Shown here in pieces: positions 42,223-52,826 of a stretch of DNA of 64,000 nt (its first letter is position 1; each line of letters starts with the position of its first letter). The stretch is taken from assembly GCA_039583875.1 (NCBI GenBank), contig CM077164.1, positions 64,191,043 to 64,255,042 of the forward strand, read 5' to 3'. The DNA comes from Platanthera guangdongensis. Taxonomy: Eukaryota; Streptophyta; Magnoliopsida; Asparagales; Orchidaceae. A program made the position numbers and the translations under genes. The notes under the pieces are model-generated. The model saw only the letters and a list, made by a program, of their open reading frames with translations, ran no database searches and was not told the DNA's origin.

Positions 42223-42855
42223 TACCTAGCGGCTGGCGGGAGTAGCTTGGCGGGATCAGCGGAATCGCGGAAAATGGCGGGATCAGCGGGAGCAGGCTAG
42301 GGCACGGAGCAGCAGCGGGATTTCTTCTCCCCGTGAAGCAGCGGGATTTTAACATCGCGGAAAAGACGCTCGGGCACGTTCCCGACCGTGCCCAGTCATA
42401 GATCCGCCCCTGATTATAGAGTGTTGATATAGATATTTATATTATAAACACACGTACTGTACTATATATAACTATTCGATTATTTAAAAATTGATTTTTT
42501 TAATAAGATGATTATATTTGAGCTAAATTTGATATTTCCAAGATATATAATATGATATGAATTTATGATTCATGATATGTAATATTTTATTATGTAGCAT
42601 TACGGTTCAATCCCGGTCCAACCGGTCGGACCTTGAACCTTTGGTCCCACCGGTTCGTTCTCCGGTCCGGTTCTTAAAACCTTGACGTGTACAAGACACA
42701 CTTTAGTGACTTGGCAACAACAACAATGTAGGAACGCGCAGGTTCCTCAAACATGTGTATTTACATTCCTTATTGGACATTCTTGAGTTAATTTATGTTA
42801 TAACGGGTCACACGGTAACACGTGCTCACCACCCCATAACAGGTCGCACTTTTAT

Positions 42856-44327
42856 TGTAACGACCCTAGCCGATCCAACATGACAGTGTCACGACTCTGA
42901 TCTAAGCAACGCTACCAGGCTGCAGCCCAAGCACCTCAACCCCTCTCCATCCCACTGGCGGTTTGTTGGTGGCCATAACCTACCTTTGATAAACGAACTC
43001 GATAGTTAAGCTGGGACGTACGGGGACTTCCCAGGAGGTCACCCATCTCAGTACTACTCCAGCCCGAGCACGCTTAACTATGAAGTTCTTTCAACTTTCA
43101 TCACCAATTGAGCTGTGTTCGACACGAAGCATTTTAAGAGCTCATAGCTTACAATAGCCACACTGTCCACCAAGGACTGTCTTCACTATCATATGTTAGC
43201 TAGGAGCTATCGTCAGCGACAATCACTATCCCCAGGCATTTAGCAACATAACTCTCTTTCCGTCCCCATCCCTAACAATAACTGGACCAACAATCCAGAA
43301 ATCCCTGCAGCCACATATAGTGCCAGAAATACTAGACTTTCATAACATACATCACATGCACTTTGAGGGTATTTTCCTAGAATTCAACTCCAGTACTTCC
43401 TGCTACTCCATTTCATATGCACGACCCACCGACTCCACAAAATACTTGTTTATACACGGAGTCTTCTCTGGTGCGCAAAATAAAACATCACTAATTCAGA
43501 CCAACCTGTCCAGATGGGCTTCACACAGTATGCCTATTTTGTACTACACATTTCCGAATTTATATGCAAGACCACTTGGGATATCAAGAATCAACCCAAT
43601 AGAAATCCCTCAATATTCCACCTTTTGGTGGGGGAAATCCATGTATATACCAAATAAGGACTTCACATGTCCAAGGAAGAAGGTCGTTACCCTTGAAGAT
43701 CTCTTCGGAGCCATGACCGTGATCTATGATCCGGATGGAATTGATTGCCACAACTTCCTCTTCGCGGATCTAGCGTCGACTCGCGATTCCAATTACAAGC
43801 AAACCTTGGATCAATCTTCACACAAGCTCCTGGATGTTCCTCCTCTTCCTTCCCAGCAAAGAAAGGATATGAGAAGATGAGAATAACATCTTAAGTCCAT
43901 CCTTATACAAAAGATGCCTCCGTGCGGTAACTACTACCGCCGCGCGGTAACTACTACCACCGCGCGGTAATATAGGCGGTAACCGCTTTGACCAGTCGAC
44001 GCCGCTATCAGAGCTAGTGCCCCACGATAACAATTTAGCACTTGACGGTAAACCGTTCGACGTTCGTCGAGCGAGTAGTGCGGCATGGTAACTCCTACCA
44101 TCTGGCGTTAGCGCGCTTGATGATTGTTCGACAGCGTTGAGTGCTCGAAAGCGTTGAGTGGTCGAACGCATTGAGTGGTCAAAAGCGTTAAGTGGCTAGC
44201 GCGGCGCGCTAGCTCCGCGGTACCCAACCCTAGTGCTTGGTCTTTTAAATCACTGAGCTACTGCCCGCGATAATATTATCGTTGCGCGGTAGCCCCCAAT
44301 GACCACTACTCCTTTTGGGGTGTTACA
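42856..44327 (-). repeat. Gypsy-2 5' LTR (1472 bp) with 5S-like segment
   Basis: It starts TGTAACACCCC at 44327 and ends GGGTCGTTACA at 42856 on the minus strand. It contains GCGCGGTAAC short repeats at 43917-43985, a 5S rRNA-like segment at 43018-43090 and a 10-bp inverted repeat around it (43002-43011 with 43072-43081). Part of 43660-43720 resembles the middle of the Gypsy-1 LTR. Confidence 0.75.
43018..43090 (-). ncRNA. 5S rRNA-like fragment inside LTR
   Basis: On the minus strand GTTAAGCGTGCTCGGGC (A-box region), GATGGGTGACCTCC (intermediate element) and CTGGGAAGTCC (C-box) occur in the order and spacing of the plant 5S rRNA internal promoter. About 72 bases align with few differences. 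The 5' and 3' ends of 5S rRNA are missing, so it is a fragment. Cassandra-type retrotransposons carry such 5S sequence in their LTRs. Confidence 0.75.
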
Positions 44328-44372
44328 CCAAGGGTAGGGGATCCGTGTGCCAAGACAATTGTAGATGAGCCG
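44328..44372. other. target DNA between Gypsy-2 LTR and solo LTR
   Basis: Forty-five bases ending in AGCCG, the left target duplication of the solo LTR. Once the solo LTR and Copia-3 are removed this sequence joins 59812 onward. Confidence 0.6.
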
Positions 44373-45199
44373 TGTAATAGCCCAAATTCGAGAAATGAGA
44401 AATATTGGGTGACACGGCCTGGGACACGGGCGTGTCCCAGGGTGTGTCCTGCTCGGGTTGAGCAGTTGGGCGCGTGGTCGACGAAATTCGTTTGACGAAT
44501 TTTTGGGAGGTACACGCCCATGACACGGCCGTGTCATGGGGCGTGACCTAGGTCGTGTCCTCCCTTGGTCGACACCAGTATTTTGGTCGATGAAATTTGT
44601 CGACAGAGGGAACACGCCGTGCTACACGAGCGTGTACCATCCGACACGGGCGTGTCGGAGGGTGTGTCCCCTCTGGTCGACGAAATATGCTCGACGATTA
44701 TCGAGTGTCGAGTGTCGAGTTGGTTACACGCCCTAGGTCACGGGTGTGACTGGGCCGACATGGGCGTGTACCCTGGCCGTGTTCTATTTTGGATAAGTCA
44801 GATATAGTCGGTTCGTGTGCCGCTTAAGGTACACGCCCTGTGACACGGGCGTGTCACAGGGTGTGTCAGGCTCGAAAAGTGCAGATTTCCGATTTTCTTG
44901 CCGTTCATTTTCCCTGTTCTGGATCTGGATTCTTTCCTATGGATAAAAAGGCCGAGAATGGGATAAATTCCCTTTATTCTCATCTTCTTCTTCTTCTCAT
45001 TCTAAGAGAGAGAAAGAAAAAGGGAAAGGCCAAGGCAAGGACAGGGGAAAGGAAAGCTAGATGTTGGAGGTTCTGCGGAGTGCGGATTGAAGATATGAGA
45101 ATGGATTCGTGAAGACAAAGTCGAGGCGGTGATTTCCATCAGGCTACTTCATGGCGTCAAAGCGATCTTCAAGGGTAACGATCTCTTTCTTGGACATCA
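44373..45199 (+). repeat. solo Gypsy LTR, left part
   Basis: It starts TGTAATAGCCC after AGCCG. The sequence matches the Gypsy-1 LTR family. It is cut at 45199 by Copia-3 and resumes at 58514. Joined length is 2120 bp, against 2108 bp for the complete Gypsy-1 LTR, so nothing substantial is missing. No internal Gypsy domain follows the right end, hence solo. Confidence 0.87.
44410..44870. repeat. co-varying GACAC-GTGTC palindromes (solo LTR)
   Basis: At least five dyads: 44418-44441 (arms CCTGGGACAC and GTGTCCCAGG), 44517-44540 (CCCATGACACGG and CCGTGTCATGGG, perfect), about 44623-44636 (TACAC and GTGTA), 44640-44659 (TCCGACAC and GTGTCGGA) and 44836-44861 (CCCTGTGACAC and GTGTCACAGGG). Flank bases differ between copies but remain complementary within each copy. 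Confidence 0.9.
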
Positions 45200-47368
45200 T
45201 GAAAGTGAGAGTTAGATCTGAAATACTCTAGAGGGGGGTGAATAGAGTATTCTTAAAAAATTCTTTACAGCTATTACAGCTTTTGCTGTAAATTAAAAGT
45301 GCATAAATTAATATAACTAGCACACAATAAACCTAAAGCACAAGCACAACAAGAACACAAGAAAAAGAGGCAAACAGATGACACAAGAATTTTATAGTGG
45401 TTCCCCAACCTGGGTACATCCACTTTTCTACCACCCTTGGTAGGAATCCACTCAGATTTTTGATCAGGTGCTTGACACTAATGAGCTTTTGATCAGGTGC
45501 TCAAAAACCAACCCAAGTCTTTTGATCAGGAGACTTGCAACCAAGGAATCACTTTTGAAGGGAGATGACAACCCTTTACATAGTGGGGGGGGGGGGGGTG
45601 AGATGATTTTATCTTCTCTTTCTCAATATACAACTGAGAAGACTTGTGGATTTGATTATAGCTTATGGCTCCCCCTGAGAAAAACAGGAGCTAAGCTTCA
45701 GGGTGATAGGACTTCAAACTGAATCCTTGACCAGCAATACTCTTCAGGAACTTCTTTGACAGATGAAACTGAAGTTGTCCTTTTGAAGTGTCCTGGAGTA
45801 CTTGAAGAAAGAAGACTCTAGATATAGGTATTGTTGTTCTTCTTCTTCAGGTGCTGATGAGCTTCTGGTCAAGGGCTTCTGTGTATCAGAGAATGCTTCT
45901 TGTTGACAGAGCAGATTGTTCAAGATTGAATGTTTCTTTGTGATCTCTGTATGCTTCTCAGTAAGTTGTGCTCTGTGTAAAACTTTTTCAATAATCCTTG
46001 ATTCTTTCTATCTGTCTGTCTCAGTATGTCCGTTATTCTTTTCTTCTCTTTTTTTATTTTCTGTCGTAATCTGTCTTTCAAAAAATTTGAATTCTTCTGC
46101 AATTAATGTTGACAGCCTTGAGAATAATAGGCATTAATTTATTTTCCCAACTGTCTCATGGAAAAATGGCAAGCAATAATCCTGGAGAAGACCATAATTA
46201 ATGCTCCTTCTAACGGTTATAATCAGAGAATGTTAGAGCATTAATTACTCAGGAATTATCGCATTAGAGTGGGGACAGAAGGTCGGAATTAACTAAGTCT
46301 GGAATCGTCGAACAGTTGACAGAAATCGTCGAACTGAGTCCGCAGTTCGTCAAGCTGAGATGTTGTGTTCGTCGACCAGACGGCTTCTGTTCGTCGAGCT
46401 GAGTTCCATGATCGTCGCGCTGGAAACTGAACTGCTATCTCTTTTGAACTTTGCTTATTCTGTCTGAAGTTCGTCGAGCTGGTAAATGTGTTCTTCGACT
46501 GGAGTTCAGCAACTATTCTGGAGTTGTCAAAGATTCTGTGTGTCGATTGATATCCTGTGTGTCGACACAAGTATTCTGTGTGGTGTCGACATAATCTTTC
46601 CTCAGTGTCGACTAATGATCTGGGTGTAGACATAAGTTCTTCTAGTGTCGACTTAGTTGGTGTAAACATATACTCTGAGTGTCGACACAAGTCTTCTGGT
46701 TCTAGGATTCATCGGGCAAAGAACTGAGTTCGTCGACCTGAGACTAGAGAACATTATCACGACAGAATGCTGTAGTAGTCCAAAGATTCGTTGACCAAAG
46801 AATAAGATTCGTCAAGCTAAGTCTGGAGAACCTTGAATTCGTCAAACTAAGTCTGGAGAACCTTGAATTCGTCGAGCTAAAAATGATTCTGGACTTAGAG
46901 AAAAATTGATAAACCTCTGACAATAGAGTTGAAGTGGAAGTCCAGAAATCATCGAGCAAAGAATGAAGTTTGTCGACCTGAGATCTAGGTTCGTCGACCT
47001 GAGTCTAGAGAACAGTCTGGACTTAGAATTCTGAAGGTGGAGTCCAAGGATCATCAATCTGTGACTGAAGTTCGTCGAGCTCAGCTCAGAGAATATTTCT
47101 CTAAGATCGTCGAGCTGAGAATGACTATCGTTGACCTGAGTTCAACGAACGTCGAACTCATTTTACTTAGTTTCTTGAGAATTCTCTGAATCTTTGGAAA
47201 AACTATAAGTTTTGAGTCTCTGGTAGTCTGATGATGGCTTGTCCATGTGATGTTATTACTAAGGACTTGACCTAGACTATAGGACACAACTATGACCCTA
47301 TCTATACATGTTGGGTCACATCATCCTAAGTTAGTGAAGCTAGCCCAAATCAAACTAGGGATCCAACA
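45200..47368 (-). repeat. Copia-3 3' LTR (2169 bp)
   Basis: It starts TGTTGGATCC at 47368 and ends CTCACTTTCA at 45200 on the minus strand. The half nearest 47368 (46280-47160) is filled with TTCGTCGA-type motifs. A G-run of 14 (45585-45598) is only 5 in the partner LTR. Confidence 0.93.
46280..47160. repeat. GTTCGTCGA/TCGACGAAC motif array (Copia-3 3' LTR)
   Basis: More than thirty TCGTCGA-containing motifs and their complements (GTTCGTCGAGCTGAG, ATCGTCGAGCTGAG, GTGTCGACA) occur at irregular spacing in U3, many with decayed cores. Confidence 0.9.
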
Positions 47369-47385
47369 ATCTCCCCCTATTTGGG
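47369..47385 (-). other. Copia-3 polypurine tract
   Basis: AATAGGGGGAGAT on the minus strand just before the LTR start TGTTGGATCC. Confidence 0.8.
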
Positions 47386-47556
47386 TGAGGTCACTAATAG
47401 ACTCAAAATAAAAACATAAAGTAAACAAAGCAGGAAAAACATATATCTGGCAGAGATAATTAACACATGCAGCAGATATATTTACACAAGAACTTTGTTC
47501 AGATAATATGAAACAGTTTTTAAGAAAAAAAAATTAGAAATAAAATAGTTCAGATT

Positions 47557-50541
47557 TCATTTCTTTTGCTTCTTCTCCTGATGCTTTACATCCTTGCCCT
47601 TGTCTCCTGGCTTGGTAAAGATTATTTCCCTGTTTGGATTTGAAGCTTGTTCCATAGTCATTATCATGTCAGCAGCCCCTATAATCTTCAGAGATGTAGC
47701 TCTAAGGACCACTACTTCAGGATGTAATTTCATATAATCATCAACATTAAAAATTTTATTAGTCTTTTCAAACCTTTTTAGTTCTTCTCTCTTGTATTTG
47801 GAAATTGTAGTGTATTCAGAAATATCCTTCCCTTCAGCCTTTGCCTTGTTAATCATAGAAAGGCCCACCAGTTCCTGGAACCTGGCCATTCTAGTTATGT
47901 TGGTTGTTTCTGGATCTTCATAAGGAATAGGAGGAGAGGTTGATCTTTTAGGACTTTCAACTTATTGATGTTGTTGTTGCTGATGTTATTGTTGCTGCTG
48001 TTGTTATTGCTGCAGATGTTGTTGTTGCTGCTGATATTATTTTCCTGAAGAGTATTGCGTGTGCTGGCTTCTTTCATGATAAGATCTCCCTTGATGTCTT
48101 TGATATGTTTGAATATGGACAGATCTTTGAGAACTAGAACCAGAAGCACCAGCTGCAGGAGGAGGAGGAGGTAGTGGATCTTTTCTATACCTTTGAACTG
48201 ATGGAGGAGAGTACCTTCTACTCTTCTTCCTTTCCTTCTGTTGATTCTTAGATAGCCACATTCATGCTGGCATCCCTTTATATGGTGTTATCTTTTGAAG
48301 AATGTAATATGGAGTGTCATTGTTTGGATTAGGCTTAGGAGCAGGAGGAGGAGGAGCTTTTCTTTTCTTTGATACTTGTTTTCTCTTCTTTGTATCCTCG
48401 TCATCTGAGTCGTCATCCTCATCTTCATCATCATCATTTTCAGAACCCCGAGGGTTATTATATAAATCATCCAAAGCTTTCAAAGCCTTAGCAGAAATAG
48501 CAGGCTTTTCTAGAGCAGGAGCAGGAGTTTTAACAAGAGTTGGAGGAGAAGCTACAAAAGAATCAGAAATAACTTGGACAGAGCTTTCAGCTACAGCCTT
48601 ATTTTTATCTTCAATATCAGCCAAGGTCAGTTCATCTAGATCTGGCATGGGGGAGTCATCCATGACAAAGGTTGGGGCTGAAGGTATTATTGGGGAAAAG
48701 GGAATAACCACTACTCTTGGAAGTGGAGTGACTCCTGGCTATGTAATAGCAAAACTTTTCCTATGTTGCTTAGCAACTTCTGAAGAGATGGGGGAAGTGT
48801 ATGGTATAATAGCCAAGGATGGCTTAGTAATCTCAGCTGGAAGGTAATTCAAATGTACAATATCAAAAATACTCAACAAATTTTCTAAATCAACTATGGG
48901 ATTAAGAATGAAATCACCAACAGTATTGGGCTCTTCAGAGTCTGATTCATCAAAATCCATATCAGTTTCAATAAAGTCAATCAAATCTTTATCTATGTAT
49001 TATGTGCACTCTGCTGTTGTTGTTGAAGCTAGAGCATTTGCTGCTGGAGATGGAGCTGAAGCCTCTGGAGCTGTAGCTGCTGCTTCATCATCAGGCATCT
49101 CCCCCTGCCTGGTTTTAGTGGGAACTGAGGCCAGGCCCCTGGCTGAAGATGGGGCAGCAGTAAGAACAGAGATTTGGTCAGAGAGAGAGGAGATGGTGGT
49201 AGCAAGAGGTGTAATGGCCTCTGCTATTAGTGTTTTGAGGAGGGGAGTGATTATGGAAATGATAGATGATATGGTGGAGTGGTCCAGTGATGGAAGGTCA
49301 GTAGATGTTTCAGATGTGGTTTGAGTAGAAATATGTGGATGGATAGAAAGTGGAGCATCTGGTATGTGGACATCTGGAGGGGATGCATATTGAGGGATGG
49401 TATATGTTGATGGGGATGGATGGGTGGCATCTTCCATGTGGGTGATTGGAGGAGGAGGGGAATTGGGAGGTGATGGTGGTATATTGAAAGATGGTATGGA
49501 AGATAAATGAGGGGGAAGAGGAGATAGTGGTGGTGGAGGAATGTAGGTGTCATGGGGGGAAGCAGGAGGTGTTGGGGGTTGATTTGCTTGAAGAAGGGAA
49601 GATGGAATTTCAGTGATGTCAATTTGTAGGGATGGAGCTGGTGAAGCATGTGGAGATTCTGGTGGAGTAGGAGGTTGAGTAGGGGATGATGGAAGTGTGG
49701 AAGAGGGATGGATTTGTGTTGTTGGAAGAGATGGTGGTGTTGGATGACTCTCTTCAGTAGGTTGGGGAGTGGCTTTAACAGCCCTGGTGCCTTCAAAAGC
49801 TGGGGTGGAAGAGGTAGAAGCCTTGGATAGCTTAGTGATGGTCCTCTCCCACCAGCCAAATAAGACACATGTTAGCCTTTTACTGGCATTGATGAATATG
49901 GTATGGGAGACCAGTGATTCAGCAGCTTTTTCTTGTAAAAAGATCCCTAGGATCCTTCCAAAGCAAACTTCTTTTTTATTATTTTTTCTTATTTATCAGA
50001 TCAAAAAGAATTTGTGCCTAATTCACCGGTTTCTTATTTATGATTGCACACATGACCAGAAACTGGTGTCTGGTGATGTAGTCATGGGCAATATGTTTCC
50101 CAAGCAAAACTTTTCCAACCAAATCACCCAAAAACTTATAAGGGGCGGAGAGGTGTTTCTTCAATAGTTTATTAGGGTTATCTCCAGTATAACCCATTAG
50201 GCTCAACATCATGTCAGTCTCCTCTATTTCAATCTCTAGTTGCTCTTCTCCATTCCTTAATCCAAAAATTTCAGTTAAAATTGCGGGAGTTAAGGGAACG
50301 GGGTTACCCGCAATGGTGCCTGTCATCGTATTCTCCTTTGTTGGCGATAGGGTGTAGCCCATTCTCTGATTTTAGTGTTGTGTAGTTTGATTCTTCTTGA
50401 CATCAAAATTCTGAGTTCTTGTTCTTCAAGTAGTTCCAGAATATAAAGGAATATGGGATCAGAATGTTGAAATGAATCAAAATCCACATCAAAACCGGTA
50501 TCGAACTTCATGTCTGCGAGAATGCTTGCTTGAATCGCCAT
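47557..50541 (-). pseudogene. Copia-3 envelope-like ORF
   Basis: It starts MAIQASILADMKFD at 50541. A globular N-terminal region (GNPVPLTPAILTEIFGL.. to CAIINKKPVN) is in a second frame (50018-50362), so a frameshift near 50360 and a return before 49440 are needed. A proline/serine/threonine-rich middle follows (49000-49440). Next come an acidic stretch (NDDDEDEDDDSDDED, about 48400) with basic and PPPPP segments, a glutamine-rich tract (CAA/CAG, 47965-48045, with stops), and a C-terminal domain (FQELVGLSMINKAKAEGK..DYMKLHPEVVV..NPNREI). No signal peptide or transmembrane helix is evident. Function unknown. Confidence 0.72.
47965..48045 (-). repeat. glutamine-codon microsatellite
   Basis: CAA/CAG triplets on the minus strand encode a polyglutamine tract inside the envelope-like frame, with TAA/TAG interruptions. 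Confidence 0.85.
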
Positions 50542-50975
50542 GGAATCACCTACAAGAGAGGAACAAAACGGCGATCAAGTGCAAATGAATAGAAAGCGCG
50601 GGACGGAGGTCGAAGAAAACCTAAATATAGGGTTTTCAAGATTATGAATCGACAGACTCCGTTCCACGAAAATAGACATAATTCTTCGAACTGAGTTCGA
50701 CGAAATAATTTTGAATGAAATAATTCGTCGATCTTATCCAGAAGAATTGAAGACAGTTCGTCGAACTTCGTTCGACTAATATCTTCTGAAGCAAGTTTGT
50801 CAAACTCCGTTCGACGAAAATTATTTCACTCACAGAGAGTTCGTCGATCTCCGTTCAACGAATATCTCTCAAACTTTCCCCGGTTCGTCGAACTCTGTTT
50901 GACGAACTTTGGAAAATTCGTCGAGTGCAGACAGAAATTAAATAAAGTCTTCTCCATTGATCATGCCAAGTTGAT
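50542..50975 (-). promoter_or_regulatory. pol/envelope-like spacer with TTCGTCGA array
   Basis: Between the RNase H end and the envelope-like ATG the spacer has at least ten TTCGTCGA or TTCGACGAA motifs (50640-50930), the same motif as in the LTR U3. On the minus strand CTATATTTAG (50630-50621) follows about 80 bases before the ATG at 50541. CTCTCTTGTAG-GTG just before the ATG also resembles a 3' splice site. Function is inferred. Confidence 0.55.
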
Positions 50976-51602
50976 TTACAAAGAACATATGATTTCTCTC
51001 ATCAGAGGTTTGGTGAATATATCAGCCCTTTGTAAATCAGTGTAGATATAGACAAGCTTGATTTTATTTTTGTCTACACACTCTCTAATGAAATGATGTC
51101 TTATATCAATATGTTTTGTCCTACTATGGTGAACTAGATTCTGGGCTATGGCTATAGCACTTGTATTATCACAGAGTGGGGTTGAATTATTTAAGTTGAA
51201 CCCATAATCTAGAAGTTGATTTTGTATCCAAAGCATCTGTGAACAACAGCTGTCTGCTGCAATATATTCTGCTTCAGCAGTTGAGGTTGACACTAATGTT
51301 TGCTTTTTACAAAACCAAGATACTAATCTCATACCCAGGAACTGGCAAGTCCCTGAAGTACTTTTTCTATCTACCCTGCATCCAGCAAAATTAGCATCAG
51401 AGTATCCAGTTAACTCAAATTCTGATTCAGCAGGATACCATAGGCCTAGATTAGGACAACTCTTTATATATCTCAAAATCCTTTTTAGTAAAATTAGGTG
51501 AGATTCTTTAGGGTTCACTTGGAACCTAGCACAAAGACATGTGGCAAACATAATATCTGGCCTACTAGCTGTGAGGTATAATAGGGACCCAATAATGCCC
51601 CT
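50976..51602 (-). pseudogene. Copia-3 RNase H
   Basis: It contains GIIGSLLYLTASRPDIMFATCLCARFQVNP, YSDANFAGCRVDRKSTSGTCQFLG, STAEAEYIAA and the end RTKHIDIRHHFIREC..ADIFTKPL. TAA after PVDQKL (51603) cuts it from RT. Otherwise it is open for 191 codons. Confidence 0.9.
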
Positions 51603-52295
51603 TTAAAGTTTCTGATCCACAGGTTTACCTGATACATCAGAGTCCACAACAACATTGGTAGACATGGGTGTTTTCTTTGCTGAGGCATCAGCCATCTCAA
51701 ACTTCTTTAGAAGTTCTTTAACATATTTTGCTTGAGAGATGAAGATGCCATCAGGGAGTTGCTTCACTTGGAGACCAAGGAAGTAGGAAAGCTCACCCAT
51801 GCTACTCATTTCAAATCTAGAATGCATGAGGTTAGAGAACCTCTTGCATAATTTGGAATCTGTAGAGCCAAATATAATATCATCCACATAGATTTGTACT
51901 AATAAGATTTGATCCTTATGATGTCTAGTGAAAAGAGTTTTATCTACAGTTCCTCTTGTAAATTTATGCTCTAATAGAAAACTAGCTAAGGTCTCATACC
52001 AAGCTCTTGGAGCTTGCTTTATACCATAAAGAGCCATATGTAATTTAAAAACATGAGAGGGGTAAGTTGGAGAAACAAAACCTGGAGGTTGTTCTACATA
52101 AACCTCTTCTTGTAGCACTCCATTTAGAAAAACACTCTTCATATCCATATGGAAGACCTTGAACCTCTTGTATGCTGCATAGGCAAGAAATATTCTTATG
52201 GCTTCCAACCTTGCAACAGGTGCAAAGGTTTGATCATAATTAATTCCTTCTTTTTTCCTATATCCTTGAGCAACAAGCCTAGCCTTATTTTTCAC
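51603..52295 (-). CDS. pol: Copia-3 reverse transcriptase (open)
   Basis: These 230 codons run without a stop from [30 protein letters not shown] through [13 protein letters not shown] (motif A Asp), [16 protein letters not shown] and the catalytic [12 protein letters not shown] to the thumb [16 protein letters not shown]. It is the best preserved coding block of Copia-3. Upstream in the same frame TGA replaces the Trp of GTKW..FRNKLD (about 52334). Confidence 0.9.
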   Translation of the reverse strand: MKNKARLVAQGYRKKEGINYDQTFAPVARLEAIRIFLAYAAYKRFKVFHMDMKSVFLNGVLQEEVYVEQPPGFVSPTYPSHVFKLHMALYGIKQAPRAWYETLASFLLEHKFTRGTVDKTLFTRHHKDQILLVQIYVDDIIFGSTDSKLCKRFSNLMHSRFEMSSMGELSYFLGLQVKQLPDGIFISQAKYVKELLKKFEMADASAKKTPMSTNVVVDSDVSGKPVDQKL

Positions 52296-52826
52296 AATGA
52301 CTCCTTGGGCATCCAGCTTGTTTCTGAAAACTCATTTGGTTCCAATAACTGGGTAGTTTTGGGGTCTTTGAACCAAATCCCAAACTCTACATCTCTCAAA
52401 TTGATTTAGTTCCTCCTGCATTGCAAGGATCCAGTGGGGATCCTGCTCAGCATCACAGATGGATAGAGGTTCAACCTGAGAGAGAAAACATGCATGCATC
52501 AAATCTTGGGTGAGTTGATGTCTTGTCTATACACCTGCTGATATGTCTCCAATCACTTGAGATCTGGGGTGATCCCTAAGTGTGACAAAATCAGTGGGTG
52601 GAGTTGGTTGTCCAACAGCATTTGGAATTAATTCCTCCTGTGGAATTGTATTTGCTGTTGGTAAAGATTCATTTTCTTCAGCTTCTTCTTCTTCACTTTC
52701 TTTAATAGCTTGTGGAGAGGGATGAGTTGGAACCTCTTGTGTGAGGTTTAGTCCATCCAAGGTCTCACACAAGTGGGGTACCTCCAAGTTGCTATTGGTA
52801 GAAACTTCTTTCTCCTTGCAATACAT
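52296..52826 (-). pseudogene. Copia-3 integrase/RT linker
   Basis: It contains an acidic linker (KESEEEEAEENESLP) and the conserved segment LRDHPRSQVIGDISAGV, ended by stop at 52527. The following frame reads CFLSQVEPLSICDAEQDPHWILAMQEELNQFERCRVW. A frameshift near 52830 joins it to the integrase. Confidence 0.82.

Larger units (their letters stand above)
37460..42412 (-). mobile_element. hAT-B, Tip100-like, TSD ATTATAGA
   Basis: The left end is CAGTGGCGGAACTAGGATTTTG and the right end (opposite strand) is CAGGGGCGGATCTATGACT, a terminal inverted repeat of the plant Tip100 hAT type. ATTATAGA occurs on both sides (37452-37459 and 42413-42420). It is 4953 bp long and encodes a decayed transposase on the minus strand (37679-40068). 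A long non-coding 5' part contains palindrome arrays. Confidence 0.95.
36742..42684. mobile_element. hAT-A, non-autonomous, TSD ACGTGTAC
   Basis: The termini form an inverted repeat: CAGTGTTTTAAAAACCGG on the left and, on the opposite strand, CAAGGTTTTAAGAACCGG on the right. Perfect 8-bp duplications ACGTGTAC flank it (36734-36741 and 42685-42692), the hAT signature. Ends are rich in ACCGG/CCGGT motifs. Without hAT-B the element is about 980 bp and has no coding capacity. Removing it restores the Gypsy-2 leader. Confidence 0.9.
34775..44327 (-). mobile_element. Gypsy-2, 5' half, split by nested hAT elements
   Basis: On the minus strand: LTR 42856-44327, leader 42693-42855, then (after removing hAT-A) the gag start at 36733 and onward to 34775. 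Leader and gag start align with Gypsy-1 (GGTGGTGAGCAC.., TTTGAGGAACCTG..). The 3' half is not in the window. The primer-binding site after the LTR is degenerate: the expected TGGTATCAGA is not visible, and ATAAAAGTGC is found instead. Confidence 0.82.

Noticed and set aside
41832..42300. ORFs with repeated KSRFLDF/VQKSGL peptides on both strands
   Set aside because: They arise from the palindromic AGTCCAGA..TCTGGACT array, which reads open in several frames.
43018..43090. Functional 5S rRNA gene
   Set aside because: Only the internal-control part is present, both gene ends are missing, and it sits in a Gypsy LTR.
48314..48847. Plus-strand 177-codon ORF
   Set aside because: Antisense shadow of the acidic/proline-rich envelope-like frame of Copia-3.
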